This document shows, in pieces, positions 58,001 through 64,000 of a DNA stretch of 64,000 nt. How positions within the stretch are numbered: position 1 is the stretch's first letter; every line of letters begins with the position of its first letter. The translations under genes were made by a program, and so were the position numbers. This stretch comes from Heliopora coerulea (lineage: Eukaryota > Cnidaria > Anthozoa > Scleralcyonacea > Helioporidae): assembly GCA_030142905.1 (NCBI GenBank), contig JASJOG010000104.1, positions 707,001-771,000 on the forward strand, given 5' to 3'. The notes under the pieces are model-generated. The model was not told the origin of the DNA. It saw nothing but the letters and a program-made list of their open reading frames with translations, and ran no database searches.

Positions 58001-61000
58001 ATTTCTTGGACTTTAGAAGAAAAGAGCAGAACTTGACCCACATAGATCTTTATTTATAAGTGACAGGGCATGAAATTTGAAGTTTTCATAAGTGTCCTGA
58101 TTGGGTACCAGGCTTTTGGAAACTGTTATCCCTTCATGACATCTTGTGTTCCACCTTTGGATGCTAAATGTTCATGTTTGCACAACCCAAACAAAGAACA
58201 GTAACTGGAGTAAAATATATGTAAATACAAATTTTTCTTATTAATGATGTAAATTCCAATCAATCATGTCTTAACAGTTTTGAAGAGTAGCATTTTAAAT
58301 TTGTAACAGATTTGCAAACATGTTCAAAATTTTTCATGAGATCACAGAGTACTGTACAGTATTAAAGACATCATAATGTTATGCCAGTTCATTGCATAGC
58401 AATCACATGAGTTGTCCAGTTCAATCCAATTGGTTTTGGAATTTTTGTGGTCTTCATTCTGAATACTGAGATTGTGATTATCCAAATTTAAAATCTGTTA
58501 TCTCGTGGTTGTCAGGATAGTGGACTTTTCGTGCCCTGAATGCACTGTCTCTTATTTCATATTGTCTTGTATGTGTATCAATGAGTTGCCTTCCCAGCCT
58601 CATTTGAGGGTAAAACTTCTTTTGAGTTTCTTGCACATGGCTGGTGTCATATTGTTGTTTTAGAAATGACAAGGCAGATTCTGAAATGAAAATTGCTGAT
58701 AAACACCTTGAAATGACCAAAAACATGTTTGCTAAAGAAACGGATGCAGCAGAAATCGTGAGGAATGATGATGATGACACAATCCATCAAGGAAATCCTC
58801 AATTAGATCGACCAGTTGGACCGTTTAGCTGCCAGCTATGTCATGTTGGATTCCTTACACAAAGGGAATTACAACTCCATGTTATGTGTCATGGAATATA
58901 TATTACTGATGACATGAACAAAGTTGGTTTGAACAGCAACATATCCAATGCACCAAAGAAATCAGAGGTTGCTGACCGTCAAAATAGCAGTGTTCGATCA
59001 ATTGGTGACAAAGAGCACTCCTGTAGGACGTCCCCAGTTATCCAGAAACATGGTGAAATTGTTTCAAAACGTGAATCCGTTAGCGATTGCGAGGAACATC
59101 AACCAACATCACCTGGTTACAACTTCACTGGAACCATGATTGATGATCACTCTGCTTCAGAGGTGCATGTGGACCCTTTAGCAAATGAAGATAAAAATGG
59201 TTTGTGTAATTCAATGACCGATCATATACAAGTCAACAATGAGACTAATTATGGAAGAATTGTGGATGTACTCTCCCTTGCCACAGCAACAAGAGGTTTT
59301 AAGGAGCCTGGGAGCATTTGGTGTTCGTTGTGCAAGTGTACTGTGGAAAAGGGGCATGTCTGTCAGGTACACCAAACCAGGTAAGTTTTAGAATGTAAAA
59401 TGAAGATGAGACCCCAGCTCAAAATTCGGAGATTGTAATGTCATCACACTCAGGAATTAGATAGAAATACACGAATAAAGTTTAATTGAAGTTCACTGAC
59501 GTTTCACTGCCGACGCGCAACAACTGTTAATTACTTTGAAAATGTTGCGCGTCGGCAACGAAACGTCAGTGAACTTCAATTAAACTTTATTCGTGTGTTT
59601 CTGTCTATTCCTGAGTGTGATGACATTACACTTCCGAATTTTGAACTGGGCTTTCATCTTCATTTTACGTCTAAGATTTCCGCCCGGTAAATCTTTCGTG
59701 AACATTTTAAGGTAAGTTTTGGCTCAACTATGTACTTTTTTAGTACATGTTGGTGATGGTAGATCGTCGAGGTTAGTGTATAGTCTTGAGAAATACTGTT
59801 GATAACTGACGTTTCAATCGCCTCGATGGTGGTCATCTTCAGAGTCGAAAAAGAGGAACAGCCAGGAACAGTCAGCTTATCTATGTGACTGGTTTTATCA
59901 TGTCATGTATGTGGGTGGTTGAGGAAGGTTTGTGGGTGTGTATCACAGTATTGTGTGTTGGTGTATGTGGGTGTAGTCTGTGTAGGTCGTTGACATTGTT
60001 AGATTGAGTCTATTGTTTTGCTGTTTGTTTTAAGTTTTGAATAAGTCTTTCGTAGGGTGCTGGTAACTGTTGTGATCAGTTTAGTGGTTCTTGTTCTAAG
60101 TTGGTAAACCAACTTTCCAATGTAAGGCCTTGTTTGTAGTTTGCGCTGTATGTCATGCATGCTGCCAAGTACCAGTCAATGTTGTGTTTGGTTTGTTGGT
60201 GGTATTTGGTTCCGTCGATGTTTTGAAATCTTCATGATTAACCATCTAAAGGGTGAGGAGTCAATGTAGAATTTTATTTTGGCCAACTCCGGAAGATTTT
60301 ATTCTACATGGCAGGGCATGTGGCCTTTTTGAGTTAAACCTGTAATGTGAAAGTCAACTTGGGAAAATTGGGTTTTGAAAAGTTGACTTTTGCAGAGTAG
60401 GTTAAACATGACACATTCTATTCATGTTACTCTGAGGATGTTATGGATCGTAAGCTTTCATAAACCTAAGCAATCTGCGTCTTCTCATTTTCATCTGCAG
60501 CTATCATGCTGAGAAGAGTGAGGAAGGCTTCACTTGTGAGCTCTGTGGCCGCTATTACAACCAGAAAAGAAAACTTCGCACTCATCTCAGAAATCGACAC
60601 AAAGGCTTTCGCCTTCAAGAAGACGAGGGATACATGTGCTGGCAGTGTTGGCAAGCATTTCCTGAAATTAAAATCTTGGAAGAACACATTGTGGCAGTAC
60701 ATGGACACGGTAGGTTGAGGAGGCATCGACCAAGGCTAGACTGATGTTTAGCGGGTAAAAATAGATTGCTGAAGCAACAGGCGTTCTTAGTTCACGGATG
60801 GCTTTCTCGACTTTTTCATGCAAAACAAAGAAAATAAACAATTTATTATCCCAAGGGCTCAGTCAAGTATCCAAAACGCCGTTTTCGTTCTACACAGACG
60901 TCACTGATGGTGTTTCCACGTCCACAAGGGGTCATCAACTCTTAGGACGTCAACTTCTTGGGCCAGTTGTTCAAAGCACGATTAGCGCTAATCTAGGATT

Positions 61001-64000
61001 AACAGTCAACCTGTTGCTTTGGTTTCGTTTATTTTGGTTGAATAATCCAGTTCAGATTCCATAGTATAAAACCTTTTTTTACATACGCCCGAAATCTGTA
61101 AAAGAAAATTCCAACCTTCCTCAGCAGCTTGATCGGAAAGGTGTCCACAAAATTTTCGATAATCCTGGATTAAACTAATCCCTAATGGCCCTGTCAGATC
61201 CCTAATGGTCCTGTCAGTTCCCTGACTGGCTCATTAGAAATGCTATGACCTTTCTTGGGATTTTTAAGTTATTCGTCATCATTGTTTGGATGAAAAATTT
61301 GGTTGACAGTATACACTGCGGAAAATTCAAAACCATTTGTGTACGATATCCTCCGCTTGCCGTCCATGACTCACGAACTTCGTTCGCTTAAGCTCTTAAT
61401 GACGCCTGTGAAGTTTGTAACCAGACAAGGAGTTATAAAATTTATGTTATTGGTAATTATCATTGTCGGATGATGACTTTGAAATAAAGTTGAAATATAA
61501 TAATCTCTCGATTCTCACCTTGTCTTTAACTCAAATCTTGAGTTTCAAGATGTCTATATGATTCCGGAGTATGCTTTATTTTATACTTTTTCTAGTTTTC
61601 TTTCCGAGTTTTATGCTGGGTAATCTTATTTACACTTCACCTATGATTTCCGCCTGCCCATCCATCGCCGAAGTAGACGAGTTTAGGGTTAAGTATGGCG
61701 TTTGGATACCGATAAGCTACATCTACCATAAGTTATGAGCGCCGCTGGATATTTTGATGTCCTACCCAGCTCGCCAGGCTGGCTACGGACCTGCCCACCC
61801 CCCTGCTCCATCTGTTAATCTTGTTTCGTTTTCTGTTTTTCTTCTTTCGCACAGAAAGCCGACGACAAAACTCGACCTGGAGACCATTCACAACGCCGTC
61901 CACTCTGCCGTCCCCTGGGGAACCCAGTGACCACCAGGCTGCCCCACTTCAGGACCCCGGAGCCAGTACCCCAGCCGTTCCAGGACACGTCCCTGGGGAA
62001 CACAGTGCGACGAACCTGAAAAGACCTGGTGACAAGATAACTAGTCCTCATCCCGCGAAGAAAACTTTTGAGGGAGCTGGGTGCGAAGAAGTTCTCAATC
62101 TTGGGGAGGTAAATGGTAAGGTGGTTGTAAATAATAGTTTCCAGTTAACCACTGAGGTACCCCCGTGTCCCCAGACTAAAAGCCCTGAGTGTCCTACTCG
62201 TGCTGTTGCGAAGGCCATTCCGGAATCATTACCGGAATTACATACCAATGGACACGGACTCCGGACGGATATTGCCAATGGCTCCGACAATGACCTCATC
62301 TTGCCTGGGAGACCGCACGACGAAGATACCAGGAGGAATGTACCTTTTAACAAACCGAATAATTCCAGTAATCCAAGGTCTAACTCCGTGAATCCGAGTG
62401 TGATACATTCCAGTAATTCAATTCTCAGTCATTCCAAGACAAAGACCTCGGTAGCGCAGAAGTCTCAACAGTGTCCACATTGCTCAGAGAAATTTTCTAA
62501 AAAGTATATCCTACAGCTCCATATTCAACAGAACCACGGCGAGAATATGCACTGTTTCTTCTGCTCCATATCGTGTGGCACGAAGGAGGCGTTATCATCG
62601 CATATCAAAAACACACACACGGAGGAAGTCAAGTGTGGTAAATGTCCGATCTGTCAGTGTAAATGTCTGGGCGAGCTCCACCAGCATATTGTCAACAACC
62701 ATTTCAAAGATCTGTTGACGAGAAGGGACAAGGACCGAGTGCTGTCCACGTGTCCCATATGTCACCAGGCTACCGCTGACACGTATCACCTTCGCTGGCA
62801 TATTCTGAAGGAGCACAGCGGTCTGCAGTTGCCGAGGGAACAGCAAGAGGGAAGCCCGGAGGAGACCAGTAGCGAAAGTGGGAGTTCAGTGACCAGTGAA
62901 GGTAGGCTTGGCAATGAAGGACCTGAGAGGATGATTGGGATCACCGAAGGAATTAAGGGGACTTCTGGTGGCATCGTGCCTGGTGTGGTTGAAGAGAAAG
63001 TCAGAGCACGCGAGGAATTCGATCAGGATGAAGTAGAGATCGTCTTTGTGTCAGATAAGAATGTAAATTGCAATATGTCAAAACCACCAGGTGTAAAGTC
63101 GCATCGACAGACGTCCGATTCAGTTTCTGCCTCAGCGGCACATTGTATATCAAAAGAACTTTCCAAAACTGCGGCCAGTGCCGCTGTCCATACCATAAAA
63201 AAGCCTGCAGACAGCTCAGGCAATTCAGCGGACAGCCCTAAGTTAGATTACGGCGTTCGTTCCGCTGACCACGTCGACAGTACTACGGGGCAAGAGGTCA
63301 CAAAAGCCGAAATCGACGAGATATCCACAGATGTCCCACAACGTACCAATAGCCTGTCGAAGAAAACGTCGCTTGATTACTTGCGTGTTAGCGAGGAAGC
63401 GTGTATATTTTGTTTCAATACTTTTAACGATAAGAAAAGCCTTGTATCTCACTTGCAAACCGCTCACGGCTGGGTAGAAAACTTTACTTGTCCTATTTGC
63501 TACTATAGGGGACGGAACTATTTAAATGTCGTCGAGCACTTTTGTATTTCCCATTTTCATCCAATCGACAACACTTTGACGCAGTCTGAAGTCAAATGCA
63601 TCAAATGTGATATCATGTTCCCTGATATTACTGATCTCAAAAAGCATTCATCCGCGCTGCACTCTTTCCAAGTTCCCTCCGCGGTGACGTACAACACTTT
63701 TAAATGCAGGCATTGTAACATCATCTTCGAGAAACAGTTTGACGCTCAGAAGCACTTCGACGTCTATCATCTCTTCCGGATCCGCTACAAATGCGAGACT
63801 TGTAGAATGGGCTTCACTGCCAAGTACGACTTCCAGGAACATGTCACGTGTAATCATCCTGAGTTGGTCAAGAGTTTTTGTCCTCTCTGCGGTCTTGGTT
63901 TTGAGGTAAACGTCGACTTACAGGAGCATGTCTATGAAATGCATCGCCGACAAGCGCAATTTTCTTGCGCCAAATGTGGCAACGAGTTTGGTGATCGGTT
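55040..64000 (+). CDS. C2H2 zinc-finger protein, 5' and middle part; runs off the window
   Basis: Exons: 55040-55056 (ATG, 17 bases), 55244-55310, 56579-56610, 58664-59380, 60501-60709, 61855-64000+; phases 2, 0, 2, 2, 1 all agree at GT-AG introns. The first exons encode an acidic Ser/Glu stretch. Exon 4 has a C2H2 finger (FSCQLC...ELQLHVMCH) and a Cys/His knuckle (CSLCKC). Exon 5 has two fingers (FTCELCGRYY...LRTHLRNRH, YMCWQCWQAF...LEEHIVAVH). The last exon is open for over 2.1 kb with at least nine more fingers, including CPHCSEKFSKK...LHIQQNH and CRHCNIIFEKQ...HFDVYH, plus a Ser/Asn-rich linker. The orthologue is not recognised. Multi-finger C2H2 proteins usually bind DNA in the nucleus. 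The first three exons rest on splice phase only. Confidence 0.72.
57216..57629 (-). mobile_element. pogo/Tigger-like transposon remnant in the zinc-finger gene intron
   Basis: TIRs CAGTGGAGCCTTGCTATAA and the complementary end TTATAGCAAGGCTCCACTG, with TA on each side. The minus strand from about 57524 encodes a transposase C terminus (FEEVNAWINVDENEP, an acidic run, then CIETTLKWAES). The central catalytic part is deleted. Confidence 0.75.
59393..59669. repeat. Hairpin in zinc-finger gene intron 4
   Basis: Arms of about 120 bases (CACGAATAAAGTTTAATTGA) close around a centre with GTTGCGCGTCGGCAACGAAACGTCAG. The hammerhead-like right half (GAAACGUCAG) is intact but CUGAAGA reads UUGAAAA. The outer flanks resemble those of 6730 and 10334. 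Confidence 0.8.
59745..60480 (-). mobile_element. PLE-end-like repeat remnant with hammerhead motif
   Basis: 59745-59810 (GATCGTCGAGGTTAGTGTAT, GTCTTGAGAAATACTGTT) matches the left flank of the hairpin at 12604. The rest to about 60480 has no frame I can assign but includes ATTTTATTTTGG and CATTCTATTCATGTTACTCTG-type non-coding text. I treat it as part of the repeat family with low certainty over its right limit. Confidence 0.35.
59804..59846 (-). ncRNA. Hammerhead-like motif, antisense in zinc-finger gene intron
   Basis: Minus strand: GACU, CUGAAGA, extra U, stem II GACCACC...GGCGAUU (imperfect), GAA, ACGU, C17, AGUU pairing with GACU by wobble. Sister of 12620-12662 with some decay in stem II. 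Confidence 0.5.
61438..61590 (+). repeat. Solo copy of the hammerhead-bearing repeat, decayed
   Basis: CGGATGATGACTTTGAAATAAAGTTGAAATAT keeps stem II and GAA but has lost the CUGAUGA start. The following ACTCAAATCTTGAGTTTCAA and ATTCCGGAGTATGCTTTATT match the PLE 3' region at 1670-1760. It is a single, non-palindromic copy. Confidence 0.6.

Overview
The window looks like invertebrate nuclear DNA, most likely from an anthozoan cnidarian (coral or sea anemone). Genes are intron-rich with short exons, intergenic and intronic DNA is AT-rich and full of transposon remnants, and the protein-coding content is animal (PRPF40, KAT8/MOF, TFIIS, a rhodopsin-class GPCR, a TIR-SAM protein, a C2H2 zinc-finger protein). 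The anthozoan assignment is an inference from gene flavour and repeat types; no rRNA or mitochondrial marker is present. Gene models were built by hand from splice sites, frame continuity and family conservation.

Layout. 1-10.5 kb is a repeat-dense, nearly gene-free zone: Penelope-like retroelements (PLEs) with recognisable reverse transcriptase, linker and GIY-YIG parts, nested with a tRNA-derived SINE and a DNA transposon, plus long hairpins and an orphan first exon of a GPCR. 11.9-15.2 kb (minus) is an intact three-exon class A GPCR. 16.0-21.7 kb (plus) is TFIIS (TCEA), 8 exons. 24.1-40.3 kb (minus) is the splicing factor PRPF40, about 24 exons. 41.4-45.0 kb (plus) is a three-exon gene encoding a TIR-SAM-TIR-TIR protein. 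45.6-52.8 kb (minus) is histone acetyltransferase KAT8/MOF, 10 exons. 55.0-64.0 kb (plus) is a large C2H2 zinc-finger gene that runs off the window end. A short minus-strand gene may lie between the last two. The genes are unrelated housekeeping or signalling functions; there is no operon-like logic, but KAT8 and the zinc-finger gene are divergent, and PRPF40 diverges from the TIR gene.

The most unusual layer is in the repeats. At least eight sites carry a near-complete hammerhead-ribozyme core: C-U-G-A-N-G-A, a complementary stem II, G-A-A, a 4-nt self-complementary stem III (or a mini-hairpin), H17, then a strand complementary to the bases preceding the core. One lies downstream of a PLE GIY-YIG frame, in the position expected for a PLE terminal repeat. 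Most others lie in or beside large inverted-repeat hairpins. The site at 8400-8442 (minus) has all helices in proper register. The second point of interest is the triple-TIR immune-like protein.
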